From Chitinophaga sancti (GTDB lineage Bacteria > Bacteroidota > Bacteroidia > Chitinophagales > Chitinophagaceae), in contig NZ_CP139972.1 in NCBI RefSeq assembly GCF_034424315.1, positions 930,001-994,000 of the forward strand: a stretch of 64,000 nucleotides of DNA. The letters run 5' to 3'. Each line of letters opens with the position of its first letter. The first letter of the stretch is position 1. Both the position numbers and the translations under genes were made by a program. The notes beneath the pieces are model-generated. The model saw only the letters and a program-made list of their open reading frames with translations, did no database searches and was not told the origin of the DNA. Of the stretch, positions 8,535-18,400 are shown piece by piece.

Positions 8535-8990
8535 ATGGAAGTACAAAATGTGAAAATATTATTGGCCGATGATGATTTGGAAGATCGCTTTATAATGCAG
8601 GACGCTTTCAATGCCATCAATCTGCCAGACGTGCCCTTGCTTGTGGAAGACGGAGAGAAAGTACTACAGCATATGGAACAGCTTTCGCAGGATGAAGGCA
8701 TCTTGCCTTCGCTGATCGTACTGGACCTGAATATGCCCCGGATGAGCGGTACAGAGACCTTACGCGAACTAAAAAACATTCCTGCATACCGGGATATCCC
8801 TGTCATCATCTTTTCATCCTCCATGAACGTTATGGAAATGCACGAATGCCGTCAACTCGGTGCCCTCTCCTATATGGTCAAGCCATTTACCTATGAGGAG
8901 TACCTCGTATCAGCACAGCATTTCTACGATTTCTGTTTAAAGAAACATTCTTTCCCTGAACTTAGCAGTTTGATCCAAAACTTTAAATAG
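8535..8990 (+). CDS. Single-domain response regulator (CheY/Rcp1-like)
   Basis: A 151-residue receiver domain without an output domain. The acidic pocket is ADDD at 11-14, the phosphoacceptor is Asp64 in VLDLNMPRMSG, the conserved hydroxyl is in IIFSSS, and the Lys is in YMVKPFTYEE. The D-D-D pocket and NMPRMSG loop resemble the Rcp1 group that takes phosphate from phytochrome-type and hybrid kinases. No kinase is adjacent, so it is an orphan here. A similar stand-alone receiver sits beside the hybrid kinase at 42.3 kb. Its 3' end overlaps the convergent tilS by 8 nt. Confidence 0.93.
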   Translation: MEVQNVKILLADDDLEDRFIMQDAFNAINLPDVPLLVEDGEKVLQHMEQLSQDEGILPSLIVLDLNMPRMSGTETLRELKNIPAYRDIPVIIFSSSMNVMEMHECRQLGALSYMVKPFTYEEYLVSAQHFYDFCLKKHSFPELSSLIQNFK

Positions 8991-10317
8991 GCTGCCATTC
9001 CAACACCAGCATATGGTTGGTATTGGGAGTGATCTTACACCTGTCGTCTATACGCATACCTATGATCCAGACCACCCTTTTGGCTGATTCCAGCACCCAT
9101 ATATTTTCCTTCTGAATCAGGGAGAGTTTCTGATCAATAAAAAAGCGGCTGAGCTTTTTCTTTTTCCGCATGCCTAAGGGGTAGAAATAATCACCTTGTT
9201 TCCAGCGGCGCATCAGCAATGGGAATTGTAAGGTATCCATATCCAGGCAAGCCATCAGGGGCGATGTAGGTATGGTGGCACCATCTGCAGGCCGGATCTT
9301 CAATTTCAACGTACCGCCTTTCACAGGTACCACAGCGGTTTCTTTTTCTATTACAATCAAAGGTGCTTCCTGTACTTCCAGGGAGGTAATGAGCAGCCAT
9401 ACCCTGTCGCGGATAATGCGGTGGCTGGTAGTTTCCACCCATTTGCCGGGTTCAGATTGCATGAGGTCAATGACCTGTGGCAACTGTGCCGGGCTACAAC
9501 CAAAATCTTTAAAGATCTCCCAGGCAAGTGTTTGCTGCGGTACTGCTTTTTGCAGCTTTAAAACGGGAACTCTGTAATTATCTCCCTGCTGGAATAAGAG
9601 TCTCTTTTTATGTCGCTGAACCGCTTCGTTATACAACAGTTCTGCTTCCCTGAAACGGTCTATGCTGGCGGCCATTTGGGGAACGGCGGCGGGATAGGTT
9701 TCCTGGATAACAGGGATCACCTTATGCCGGAAATAATTGCGTGTATATTTTACAGTTATGTTTGAACTGTCTTCTACATATCCATAGCCATTGGCTGCAG
9801 CCAGCGCCAGTATATCGCTTTTCTGCGCAAAGAGCAGTGGGCGGATAAGGTGTTGCTGCCGAGGTAAAATACCGTGAAGGCCTGCAATGCCGGTGCCTTT
9901 GGAGAAGTTCATGAGCACAGTTTCCACATTGTCCTGCATATGATGTGCGGTAGCAAGACAGGTATATCCGTGTTGCTGACGGGTTTCTTCCAGCCAGGCA
10001 TAGCGCAGTTCGCGGGCGGCCACCTGGATGGATACACGTTTCTCAGTGGCGTAGGTTTCGGTATCGAAACGGATGGTATATAGGGGCAGGGCCAGTTCGT
10101 TGGCCAGTGCGGTTACAAATGTTTCGTCTCTTGTGGATTCGGCTCCCCTTAGCTGGAAATTGCAATGTGCAATGCCACAGTCAATCCCGGCCTGTTTACA
10201 CAGGTGTGTCATGATGACGGAATCCACGCCCCCGCTTACTGCCAGCAGAATTTTGTCACCAGGGGTGTAGAGTTTTTCTTTTGAAAGATATTCTTTAAAC
10301 CTATTGAGTAGATCCAT
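8983..10317 (-). CDS. tilS: tRNA(Ile)-lysidine synthetase TilS
   Basis: ATP-dependent enzyme that converts C34 of the CAU-anticodon tRNA-Ile to lysidine so that it reads AUA. It is essential in most bacteria. The 444-residue protein has the PP-loop SGGVDS at 28-33, HCNFQLRGAES just after, the family motif ATAHHMQDNVETVLMNFSKG (about 123-142), and a C-terminal TilS domain around MRRWKQGDYFYPLGMRKKKK and KLSRFFIDQK that binds the acceptor stem. Length is that of the long (E. coli-like) form. It overlaps the last 8 nt of the convergent response regulator gene. Confidence 0.96.
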   Translation of the reverse strand: MDLLNRFKEYLSKEKLYTPGDKILLAVSGGVDSVIMTHLCKQAGIDCGIAHCNFQLRGAESTRDETFVTALANELALPLYTIRFDTETYATEKRVSIQVAARELRYAWLEETRQQHGYTCLATAHHMQDNVETVLMNFSKGTGIAGLHGILPRQQHLIRPLLFAQKSDILALAAANGYGYVEDSSNITVKYTRNYFRHKVIPVIQETYPAAVPQMAASIDRFREAELLYNEAVQRHKKRLLFQQGDNYRVPVLKLQKAVPQQTLAWEIFKDFGCSPAQLPQVIDLMQSEPGKWVETTSHRIIRDRVWLLITSLEVQEAPLIVIEKETAVVPVKGGTLKLKIRPADGATIPTSPLMACLDMDTLQFPLLMRRWKQGDYFYPLGMRKKKKLSRFFIDQKLSLIQKENIWVLESAKRVVWIIGMRIDDRCKITPNTNHMLVLEWQPI

Positions 10318-10340
10318 AGTATTCGTTCTATTGTTTAGTC

Positions 10341-10467
10341 TTTACAACAAATCATCCGGCGTCAATTACGCATGCTGTTACCAGTGTTCATGATTGCCGG
10401 TGTCTTTACAACAAATCATCCGGCGTCAATTGCGCATGCTGTTACCTGTGTTCATCATTGCCGGTGT
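10341..10467. repeat. Two 63-64 bp tandem units resembling the 3' end of the TPR gene
   Basis: TTTACAACAAATCATCC occurs at 10341, 10405 and 10468. The third copy is the stop codon and last codons of the minus-strand TPR gene. The two outer units (10341-10404 and 10405-10467) are nearly identical to each other and match the gene end, with about ten bases removed after CATCCGGCG before resuming at ACGCATGCTGTT. They look like duplicated gene-end sequence. Confidence 0.85.
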
Positions 10468-10468
10468 T

Positions 10469-10777
10469 TTACAACAAATCATCCAGCGCCATCTGCAACT
10501 CATTATACGCATGCTTGTTTTTCTCCGCCTTCGCCATCTCCATCCCCTTTTCGTATATGGCTATCGCCTCCTGCTCCGCTCCTGCCCTTTCCAGCAGTTT
10601 GCCAAGATGATAATACGAACCCACGTATCCCGGTTCGTGTGCCAGCAGCTCTTCGAACTGCTGACGGGCATCCGTATCGTTGCCCAGCTTTATATATTCC
10701 AGCGCCAATGCATGCTTCAGAAAGCTATCATTGGGTGTCTGTTTCAAAAATTCTTTTATACTGGCTATCCTATCCAT
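10469..10777 (-). CDS. Small TPR-repeat protein
   Basis: A 102-residue, soluble, all-helical protein made of about three tetratricopeptide repeats. Repeat hallmarks are visible: DSFLKHALALEYIKLGNDTD, then VGSYYHLGKLLERAGAEQEA and AIAIYEKGMEMAKAEKNKHA. It has no signal peptide. TPR units of this size usually mediate protein-protein contacts, and no partner can be named. It is divergent from etfB (53 nt between starts). The last codons are the source or relative of the tandem units downstream. Confidence 0.85.
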   Translation of the reverse strand: MDRIASIKEFLKQTPNDSFLKHALALEYIKLGNDTDARQQFEELLAHEPGYVGSYYHLGKLLERAGAEQEAIAIYEKGMEMAKAEKNKHAYNELQMALDDLL

Positions 10778-10785
10778 TATTTAAA

Positions 10786-10793
10786 TATATTTG
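10786..10793 (+). promoter_or_regulatory. -7 box of the etf promoter
   Basis: TATATTTG matches TAnnTTTG and lies 37 nt before the etfB start, in the spacer shared with the divergent TPR gene. Confidence 0.5.
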
Positions 10794-10830
10794 CTCATAC
10801 CGCTTTTTTTTATATAAAACAGTTAAGGCC

Positions 10831-11571
10831 ATGAAGATATTAGTATGTATCAGTAAAACTCCGGACACGACTGCAAAAATAGCTTTCACAGACAACAACA
10901 CGAAATTCAATGAAGCGGGTGTACAATTCATCATCAACCCTTACGATGAATGGTATGCCCTGGTCAGAGCGCTGGAACTGAAAGAGACCCTCAACGCTAC
11001 TGTACACCTCATTACCGTGGGTGGTGCCGACACAGAGCCTATTATTCGTAAAGCCCTTGCATTGGGAGGCGATGAAGCCTTCAGGGTAAACACCGATAGT
11101 GCCGACAGTTATTTTATTGCTGCGCAGATCGCAGCCCACGCCCGGCAGCAGGGTTATGACCTGATCCTGACAGGAAAGGAAACCATCGATTACAATGGCG
11201 CCGCCATAGGTGGTATGGTAGCAGAGCTGCTGGACTTCCCCTTTGTATCTATCGCTGCAAAGCTGGACCTGAGCGGCAATACCGCTACGATCAACAGGGA
11301 GATCGAAGGTGGTGAGGAAGTCGTGCATGTAGACCTTCCGGTAGTTGTATCCTGTCAGAAAGGAATGGCCGAAGCCCGCATCCCGAATATGCGTGGTATA
11401 ATGGCTGCAAGAACCAAGCCACTGGCGGTAATAGAGCCGGCACCGGCAGATAACCTGACCTCAATTGCCAGTTTTGAACTGCCACCCGCCAAAGCAGGCG
11501 TAAAAATGATTAGCCCCGACAATGTCGAAGAGCTGGTAAAGCTATTACACGAAGAAGCAAAAGTGATTTAA
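10831..11571 (+). CDS. etfB: Electron transfer flavoprotein subunit beta
   Basis: With EtfA forms the FAD/AMP heterodimer that accepts electrons from acyl-CoA and related dehydrogenases and passes them to the quinone pool. The 246-residue product begins MKILVCISKTPDTTAKIAFT, has the AMP-binding-side signature KALALGGDEAFRV and DLILTGKETIDYNGAAIGGM, and ends with the KPLAVIEPAP region. Upstream in-frame codons exist but would run through the divergent TPR gene and its repeats, so the ATG at 10831 is preferred. EtfA follows 99 nt later on the same strand. Confidence 0.95.
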   Translation: MKILVCISKTPDTTAKIAFTDNNTKFNEAGVQFIINPYDEWYALVRALELKETLNATVHLITVGGADTEPIIRKALALGGDEAFRVNTDSADSYFIAAQIAAHARQQGYDLILTGKETIDYNGAAIGGMVAELLDFPFVSIAAKLDLSGNTATINREIEGGEEVVHVDLPVVVSCQKGMAEARIPNMRGIMAARTKPLAVIEPAPADNLTSIASFELPPAKAGVKMISPDNVEELVKLLHEEAKVI

Positions 11572-11670
11572 GTTAACCGGATTTACTGAATACCCCGTTA
11601 AGAAAAATCATTCCACGTCAGGCCCCCATGCCTGCGCGCACATTATTCAACAATTCTAAACAGCAAATAC

Positions 11671-12639
11671 ATGTCAATTCTCATATTTGCAGATCAGGCC
11701 CAGGGAAGGATTAAAAAGGCGGCTTTTGAAGCGATTCAATATGGTGCAAAAGTAGCACAACAATTTAGTACAACTGCGACCGTGCTGGTACTGGGAGAAG
11801 TACCTGAAAGTGAATTAACTGCACTCGGTAATTACGGTGCAGCCAAAGTATTGCACGCAGCAGATGCACGACTGAATGAAACTGAAGGAACAGTATTTAC
11901 AAAGATCATCGCAGCAGCTGCAGAACAGGAAGCGGCAGATGTGATCATATTCCCCCACAATTTCGATGGCAGGGCAATCGCTCCAAGAGTAGCTGCGCGC
12001 CTGAAAGCAGGCTTTGTATCAGGAGCCGTTTCTTATCCTGATACCAGCAATGGATTTGTAGTAAAAAAGAGCGTGTTCTCTGGTAAAGCGTTTGCCAACA
12101 TAAATATCACTTCCGCTAAAAAGGTGATAGCAGTAATGCCGAATACCTTTGCGGTAGAGAAAACGTCCAACACTGCGACAGTAGCCGCTTTCCAGCCTGC
12201 TGTCAACGATGGGGATTTCAGAATAAAAGTGAGTAAGGTAGAAACCGTGAGCGGGGAAATTCCGCTGACGGAAGCTGAGATCGTAGTAAGTGGCGGTCGC
12301 GGTTTAAAAGGACCTGAAAACTGGAACCTGGTACTCGACCTGGCGCATGTGCTGGGTGCAGGTACCGCCTGCTCAAGACCTGTGGCCGATTCCGGCTGGC
12401 GCCCACACCATGAACATGTGGGTCAAACCGGTTTGACCGTAAGACCAAACCTGTATTTTGCGATAGGAATATCCGGCGCAATACAACATTTGGCAGGGGT
12501 AAATGGTAGTAAGGTGATCGTAGTGATCAATAAGGATCCTGAAGCCCCTTTCTTCAAGGCCGCAGATTACGGAATTGTCGGCGATGCATTTGAGGTAGTA
12601 CCGAAGTTAACGGCCGCTGTCAAGGCTTTAAAAGGATAA
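11671..12639 (+). CDS. etfA: Electron transfer flavoprotein subunit alpha
   Basis: FAD-binding subunit of the EtfAB electron carrier. Of 322 residues, the N-terminal half is the Rossmann-like domain shared with EtfB, and the C-terminal FAD domain is clear: VSGGRGLKGPENW, LGAGTACSRPVADSGW, VGQTGLTVRPNLYFAIGISG and INKDPEAPFFKAADYGIVGD are the classic EtfA signatures. It follows etfB with a 99-nt gap and ends at a strong terminator, so etfBA is a two-gene operon. No ETF-quinone oxidoreductase or dehydrogenase is in the window. Confidence 0.96.
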   Translation: MSILIFADQAQGRIKKAAFEAIQYGAKVAQQFSTTATVLVLGEVPESELTALGNYGAAKVLHAADARLNETEGTVFTKIIAAAAEQEAADVIIFPHNFDGRAIAPRVAARLKAGFVSGAVSYPDTSNGFVVKKSVFSGKAFANINITSAKKVIAVMPNTFAVEKTSNTATVAAFQPAVNDGDFRIKVSKVETVSGEIPLTEAEIVVSGGRGLKGPENWNLVLDLAHVLGAGTACSRPVADSGWRPHHEHVGQTGLTVRPNLYFAIGISGAIQHLAGVNGSKVIVVINKDPEAPFFKAADYGIVGDAFEVVPKLTAAVKALKG

Positions 12640-12650
12640 AGATTAAGTAC

Positions 12651-12689
12651 TGAAAAATCGCTGCTGTTGAAGACAGCGGCGATTTTTCA
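12651..12689 (+). terminator. Terminator of the etfBA operon
   Basis: TGAAAAATCGCTGCTG pairs with CAGCGGCGATTTTTCA around a short loop, with the T-tract inside the 3' arm. Confidence 0.85.
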
Positions 12690-12779
12690 GGATTTTCAAG
12701 CATTACGTAATTTTTAGATAAGGAATATTTTTTCTACCTTCACCACTTATAAAATATTCAGCGACAACGCAGGACAGAT

Positions 12780-13379
12780 ATGAGAAAAATAGAACTGGAA
12801 ATAGTTGCCCTTTCGCACAGCATTACACAAACACATTCATACGCCGTCGTATTGGGGGAAGTGAACGGTTTGCGCAGATTGCCTATTGTAATAGGTGGAT
12901 TTGAAGCACAGGCTATTGCTGTAGCGCTTGAAAAAATGCAACCCAGCCGCCCACTGACACACGATCTGATGAAGAACTTTATGAATGCATTCAACATTGA
13001 ATTACATGAAGTAGTCATCAGCAATTTGCAGGAAGGGATATTTTATTCAAAACTGGTCTGCTTCAGTAATGATGAAACCATTGAAATTGATTCACGTACC
13101 TCCGATGCCCTCGCATTAGCTGTACGTTTTGGTTGCCCCATCTTTACTTATGAAAACATCCTGAACAGTGCCGGCATCCTACTCGATGATCCTGCCGGCA
13201 AGAAAGGTTTAAAAGCTGTTACACCGACCATTTCAGAACACGAAAAAGGCGCTGAGGATGACCTGAAAGTCCTGAACCTGGATGAGCTGACACAACTGCT
13301 ACAGGAAGTACTGGAACAGGAAGATTACATCCGGGCTATCGCAATACGCGATGAGATCAATAGCCGGAAGAGCAGATAA
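12780..13379 (+). CDS. Bifunctional nuclease (BFN/DUF151) domain protein with UVR-like tail
   Basis: A 199-residue cytoplasmic protein. Residues about 1-130 are the BFN domain first described in a plant defence nuclease and widespread in bacteria (RRLPIVIGGFEAQAIAVALE, RPLTHDLMKNF, IDSRTSDALALAVRFGCPIF). Residues about 160-197 (LDELTQLLQEVLEQEDYIRA, then IAIRDEINSR) match a UVR/UvrB-UvrC interaction helix pair, a fusion often seen in Bacteroidota. RNase/DNase activity is known only for a few family members, so the function here is unproved. It lies 18 nt before ispE and probably shares its transcript. Confidence 0.9.
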   Translation: MRKIELEIVALSHSITQTHSYAVVLGEVNGLRRLPIVIGGFEAQAIAVALEKMQPSRPLTHDLMKNFMNAFNIELHEVVISNLQEGIFYSKLVCFSNDETIEIDSRTSDALALAVRFGCPIFTYENILNSAGILLDDPAGKKGLKAVTPTISEHEKGAEDDLKVLNLDELTQLLQEVLEQEDYIRAIAIRDEINSRKSR

Positions 13380-13397
13380 TTCATACCTTTTTTCCGC

Positions 13398-14192
13398 ATG
13401 ATCGTTTTTCCAAATTGCAAGATAAACCTGGGTCTGCACATCGTTCGCAAGCGTACGGATGGTTTTCATGACCTGGAAACTGTATTCTATCCCCTGCAAC
13501 TCACAGATGCGCTGGAAGTGCTAAGTCCGGGCACCCTACAATTTCATAGTTCCGGTATTGCCATACCCGGTGCTCCCGAAGATAATTTATGCCTGAAAGC
13601 CTGGCATCTGCTCAAAAAAGACTTTCCTGCTATACCAGCAATCGATATTCACCTGCATAAACATATTCCTATTGGCGCTGGCCTGGGCGGCGGATCTGCT
13701 GATGCGGCCTTTATGCTCGTGCATTTAAACCAACGTTTTCAGCTGGAACTGAGCCAGGAAAGACTGGTAGCATATGCCGCCATATTAGGCAGTGATTGCC
13801 CGTTTTTTGTGATCAATCAACCCTGCTACGCCACAGGACGCGGCGAAATAATGGAGCCGGTCACACTGGACCTGAAAGCCTGGACTATCATACTCGTGTA
13901 TCCTGATATCCATGTAAATACAGGATGGGCCTTCAAACAACTGACACCGAAGGAACCGGAAGTCTCCCTGAAAGAAGTGATAAAACGGCCTGTAGAAGAA
14001 TGGAAGGGATTAATGAAGAATGATTTCGAAGTCCCCATCTTTGAGGCACATCCGGAACTGGCAGGGATAAAAGCTAAAATGTATCAACAGGGTGCCGTGT
14101 ATGCAACTATGAGTGGAAGTGGGTCGGCAATGGTGGGGATCTTTCCGAAAGCAGGGAACTTCAAAACAGACTATAAATCATTTGTTATATAG
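13398..14192 (+). CDS. ispE: 4-diphosphocytidyl-2-C-methyl-D-erythritol kinase IspE
   Basis: GHMP-family kinase that phosphorylates the 2-hydroxyl of CDP-methylerythritol in the non-mevalonate (MEP) isoprenoid pathway. The 264-residue product has the substrate motif NCKINLGLHIVRKRTDGFHD at the N-terminus, the ATP-binding glycine loop PIGAGLGGGSADAAF (about residues 91-105), LGSDCPFF, and the third GHMP motif ATMSGSGSAMVGIF near the C-terminus. It is a little shorter than the E. coli enzyme (283) but all motifs are there. It follows the BFN gene by 18 nt. Confidence 0.95.
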   Translation: MIVFPNCKINLGLHIVRKRTDGFHDLETVFYPLQLTDALEVLSPGTLQFHSSGIAIPGAPEDNLCLKAWHLLKKDFPAIPAIDIHLHKHIPIGAGLGGGSADAAFMLVHLNQRFQLELSQERLVAYAAILGSDCPFFVINQPCYATGRGEIMEPVTLDLKAWTIILVYPDIHVNTGWAFKQLTPKEPEVSLKEVIKRPVEEWKGLMKNDFEVPIFEAHPELAGIKAKMYQQGAVYATMSGSGSAMVGIFPKAGNFKTDYKSFVI

Positions 14193-14278
14193 CATAAAGG
14201 GGGTGTATTAGCAGTAAAATGAATCCCCTGGAAATCGCTTTAAAAAAATATTTTCTCCGTCAGGAACCCGAATTTAAA

Positions 14279-14317
14279 GGGCTGTCTTCTATGTTCAGAG
14301 ACAGCCCTTTTAATTTT
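14279..14317 (+). terminator. Terminator of the BFN-ispE unit
   Basis: GGGCTGTCT and AGACAGCCC form a 9-bp stem followed by TTTTAATTTT. Confidence 0.85.
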
Positions 14318-14395
14318 ATAGAAATAGTATTTAAAATAATCAATTCTACTCCAGGAGAAATGAGATGCAGGCCGCCTGCAACAGGGAGAAATAAC

Positions 14396-14431
14396 AAAGC
14401 CGGTGTCATTACGACACCGGCTCTATTTTTA
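14396..14431 (-). terminator. Terminator hairpin of rpmI-rplT
   Basis: GCCGGTGTC (14399-14407) pairs with GACACCGGC (14413-14421) around a 5-nt loop. It lies 18 nt past the rplT stop on the minus strand. A plus-strand T-run (TATTTTT) also follows, so it may act in both directions. Confidence 0.8.
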
Positions 14432-14448
14432 TCCTTGGAGGCTTCCGC

Positions 14449-14793
14449 TTATTTAACGGTAGCTACGAGCTTCTTGAAAGTCTCAGGCTCATTCATAGCC
14501 AGATCAGCCAATACCTTTCTGTTCAGATCGATATTTTTAACTGACAGCTTGTGGATGAACTCAGAATAAGTGATACCTTCTGCACGAACTGCTGCGTTAA
14601 TACGCGCGATCCACAACTGACGGTAGTTTCTCTTCTTTAATTTACGGCCTACATAGCTATATGTAAGACCTTTCTCCAATACGTTTTTGGCTACGGTATA
14701 AACGTTTTTACGTTTACCATAAAAACCTTTGGCCTGCTTTAATATTTTCTTCCTGCGGGCTCTGGAAGCAACTGCATTTACTGAACGAGGCAT
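14449..14793 (-). CDS. rplT: 50S ribosomal protein L20
   Basis: Large-subunit protein needed early in 50S assembly. The 114-residue product starts [20 protein letters not shown], followed by [17 protein letters not shown] and [20 protein letters not shown], all L20 signatures. Length is normal. It follows rpmI by 50 nt on the minus strand. infC, which usually precedes rpmI, is not here but 27.8 kb away. Confidence 0.98.
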   Translation of the reverse strand: MPRSVNAVASRARRKKILKQAKGFYGKRKNVYTVAKNVLEKGLTYSYVGRKLKKRNYRQLWIARINAAVRAEGITYSEFIHKLSVKNIDLNRKVLADLAMNEPETFKKLVATVK

Positions 14794-14843
14794 TTTGTGC
14801 TCTTTTTTCCGTTTTAGTTAAATAATAATTTCTAAACTACCGA

Positions 14844-15041
14844 CTATCTGAGTGCGAGCATTCTCTTTACCAGATCCAGGTTAGCTGAACTAACCAGGCT
14901 GCTGCCTCTCAGGTGGCGTTTTCTTTTGGTAGCTTTCTTAGTCAGCAAGTGACTTTTGAAGGCATTATACCGCTTAATCTGTCCGCTCCCGGTTACCTTG
15001 AAGGTCTTCTTGGCCCGGGAATGAGTCTTTACTTTGGGCAT
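14844..15041 (-). CDS. rpmI: 50S ribosomal protein L35
   Basis: A 65-residue basic protein ([20 protein letters not shown], then [20 protein letters not shown]) of normal L35 length and sequence. First gene of a rpmI-rplT unit read from a -7 box 21 nt before its start. In most bacteria it follows infC directly. Here the DNA upstream is the start of a giant divergent secreted-protein gene. Confidence 0.97.
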   Translation of the reverse strand: MPKVKTHSRAKKTFKVTGSGQIKRYNAFKSHLLTKKATKRKRHLRGSSLVSSANLDLVKRMLALR

Positions 15042-15061
15042 CTTACATCAAATTTGGTCTG

Positions 15062-15069
15062 CAAAGGTA
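15062..15069 (-). promoter_or_regulatory. -7 box of the rpmI-rplT promoter
   Basis: On the minus strand the sequence reads TACCTTTG, matching TAnnTTTG, 21 nt before the rpmI start. This would leave a leader of only some 15 nt, too short for an L20-binding leader. It shows that rpmI-rplT need not depend on infC transcription. Confidence 0.6.
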
Positions 15070-15476
15070 GATAATTATTTGACACTACGAACGTCAAATA
15101 TAACTTTTTTATTCACGGAACGTGGATGTGGATAACTTTTCTGCCCAAATGTAAAAATATTTTTGGCCCTATTAAGTATCTGAAAATCAAAATTCCTCTC
15201 CCCCATTACTTCCATTTATGCTTTTATTTATTAGGTAATAAGTAATACACATTTTTTCTATTTAGTATATTAGTGTTAATTTTAATTTCAAAATAGTATT
15301 ATTTAAAGCCATATCGTAAAACTTAACCAGGCCTATGAAAGCACTTTACACTTCATGGATCGCCATCTCCGTTAGGAGCTGGTTGCTTTTTCACCCTCAA
15401 AAATATGAAAGACCACAAAGAGCGCCTGATTGTTAATCCTGCCCTCTCTGATAGTTTTTTCCCAAAATAATTGAAG
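15070..15476. other. AT-rich spacer upstream of the giant gene
   Basis: About 400 bp between divergent rpmI and the giant gene. It presumably carries the giant gene's promoter, but no good TAnnTTTG was recognised. A 33-codon frame (15336-15437) is present without supporting features and is not called. Confidence 0.4.
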
Positions 15477-18400
15477 ATGAAAAAGATTCTAATCCTATTA
15501 TATAGCCTTTTGTTCCTCGTGACGGGTATAACACGAGCACAATATGTCTATTTCAACATACCGGATACGGTATGTATGTCTACTAATAATAGTACTTCGG
15601 ATCAGGCCAAGTTTGTTAGTATGAATGCCGTACTCTCAAGTAACCAGAATGGTAAGGCAAGCTGGCAGATCACAACGCCCAATGGTACAGATGCAGATTA
15701 CACCATTCTGTATTCTGATGTCAACTCTACCGTAAAGGCAACCCAGCTGTCAAATACGCAAGCCCTGACCATCCAGTTCCTTGTTCCCGGTGCCTACACA
15801 TTTGTAGTTACCATGAAAAGAACAGGTGGTCAATCTGATATCGTCCGGACCAAAAAAGTCGTGGCGGTAGACTGTACTATCCAGACATGTAGCGGCGGTA
15901 ATGCCGTCATGCCTGGTTTCTCGGAGAACTTCGGTGTGCTGCCCAGCAACGCTACCCGAATGGCTTACTCTCCTTCTTCGGCCATTACCTATATTTATCA
16001 GTCAAAAGATCCCCTGAACGATAACTATTATGCGATATCCAATACCACCCGCCTCAGGGATGAGTGGGTGGACGCTGCCGACCATAGTGGTCTTAACCGC
16101 GGTGGTATGCTCGTTGCCAACTCAGATTATACACCAAGTATCTTCTTCCAAAAAGAAGTGAATGGCCTCTGTCGCGGATCTGTTTACAATTTCAGCGCAT
16201 GGCTCCTCAACACGGACTCCTCCGTTGTACTAAACAGCAATTGCGTAAGCGACTATAAATATGCCGGGGTCACCTTCCAGGTACTCAATAAGGCAAATCC
16301 CAGCCAGATACTCGCAGAGTTTAAAACCTATGCAGTATCTATGAATATCAGTAAGACGCAATGGCAAAGGTATGGTGGTTCATTCACTGTACCTTCCGGC
16401 GTTACAGACGTAATTGTTAGGATCAAGAATAACTTCCCTGGTGGTTGTGGCAATGATATTGCGGTCGATGATATCGAATTCCAGTATTGTAGCCCGGTCA
16501 TCACCGCAAAGATTGAAGGCCAGGCCAATAACCTGAAAGAGGTTTTGTGTGAGGGCGCCCCTACCATTATCACCTCATCCTATACGCCTAGTACCTACTT
16601 CACTAACCCGGAGTACCAGTGGGAAATGTCTGACGACGGCGGTATTACATGGTTCAACGTACCTTATGGTACTGCAAACAAGGATACCCTCGTTATTGCC
16701 GAAGGCGAACTGACCGCTACCAAAAATGTAGCGGCAGATTATTTTTTCCGTGTAAGGATCTACGAGAGTGGCAGCTCCGCCCAAACATGTGCGGCTCCAT
16801 CTTCCGCTGTGAAAATCACAATTCTCCCAATGCCAACCCTCTACCTGACAAAGAGCCAGGTGTGTGATGGTGCAATTGTGGAACTGCAGGCCTCAGGAGG
16901 TTTCCAGTACTTTAACTGGGATGACCTGCCAGATTCTATCCATGTAGCCAAACGCCAGATCCAGGTCCTGTCCGATACCACCATCAAAGTATATGGACAT
17001 ATCTATTACGGTATCGGCGACGTGAAAGAATGCGTGGACTCAAACAGTGCCACTATCCTCCATGATGATAAACCAATTGTAGAAATCTCAGGTACACCAA
17101 GCTCCATCTGCGTAGGGAATAATATTACCTTCTCTGTGAACGATGCATTGAACGTGGATTCTACAAAAGGCCATATATACTGGTATAAAGGAACAGATTC
17201 CACCGGTACATACCTGATTGATGGGGAAGATAAGACCTCGCTAACCTATACCACCCAGACGATAGCAGATACCTTATTTACTGTCGTCGTCAAAGTCGGT
17301 AGCTGTATTGTACAATCTGCACCATTTAAGGTGAACCTCACCGAGGTGCCGGTACCAACGCCTGGTAAACATCTGATCCAGTGCGTGGAAACCGGAACCG
17401 GCAGATTCCAGTTTGGTCGTACAAATCCTACAGGAATAACGGGTACATGGAGTATCATCGGCGTGGAAGGACCTGCCATAACGGACCCGCTTAACGTCGA
17501 TTTTGCCGACTATGTGAGCATGGGTAACCCTAATAATGGGAACTACGCTTTTGAAATATATCACCCCGGTACGACCGTTTATCTCCAGTGGAGAGCGCAG
17601 GCAAAGGCAAATGCCAATTGCGTGGGTTATGCCTATGATACCATGACACTCGTAGCTGGTGCTACCATAGCTTCAGCCGGCAATGATACTACCCAGTGTG
17701 GCACTCAGAACGTATTCCAGATGAATGCCAATCAGCCTAACATTGATGGTACCGGTATCTTCGCTGAAAACGGTGCCTGGACTATCATATCCGGTAACCC
17801 TGCCAATGTGGCCATCGCTGATACCTCTGCATACAATACCACGGTAACGATCACCCCGATCGGTACTCCACGGGATGTTGTGCTGCAATGGGCTATCTCC
17901 AATACCATCGGTTGTGCTACCTCTTATGATACCGTGATCCTCCATTATGCGGCAGTACCAACTGTAACACTGGTGCCGGTCACTATCTGTAACACTTCCA
18001 CCTCCTTCTCACTGGATACAACTGCTACCACAGGTAATCCAACATATTACAGCATCGCTGCTGCCGGCACCAACGCAATGCCCGGCTTCAGCGCAGTTGC
18101 TGAAACACCTATTACTACATGGCCAATCCCTGTGACCGTTCCAGCCGGTGTTGCAGCAGGTACTTATGACTTCCTGCTGACCGTAAGAAACGACAACGGT
18201 GGTTGTACCAATACGATTCCGTTCTCCGTGAAGGTAGAATCTCCTACCGTTGATCCAACAGGCGTAACCGTTGGTTCTCCGAATATTTGTACTACAGGTA
18301 CTACCACCCTGACAGTTACAGGTGGTACCCTGGGTAAAAACCCGGATGGCACCGACGCTGCACAATGGGTATGGTACGCCGGCGGTTGTGGTACCGGTAC

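Noticed and set aside
10372..10830. An N-terminal extension of etfB by 153 codons
   Set aside because: It would run through the opposite TPR gene and the 64-bp tandem units. The ATG at 10831 gives the normal EtfB N-terminus.
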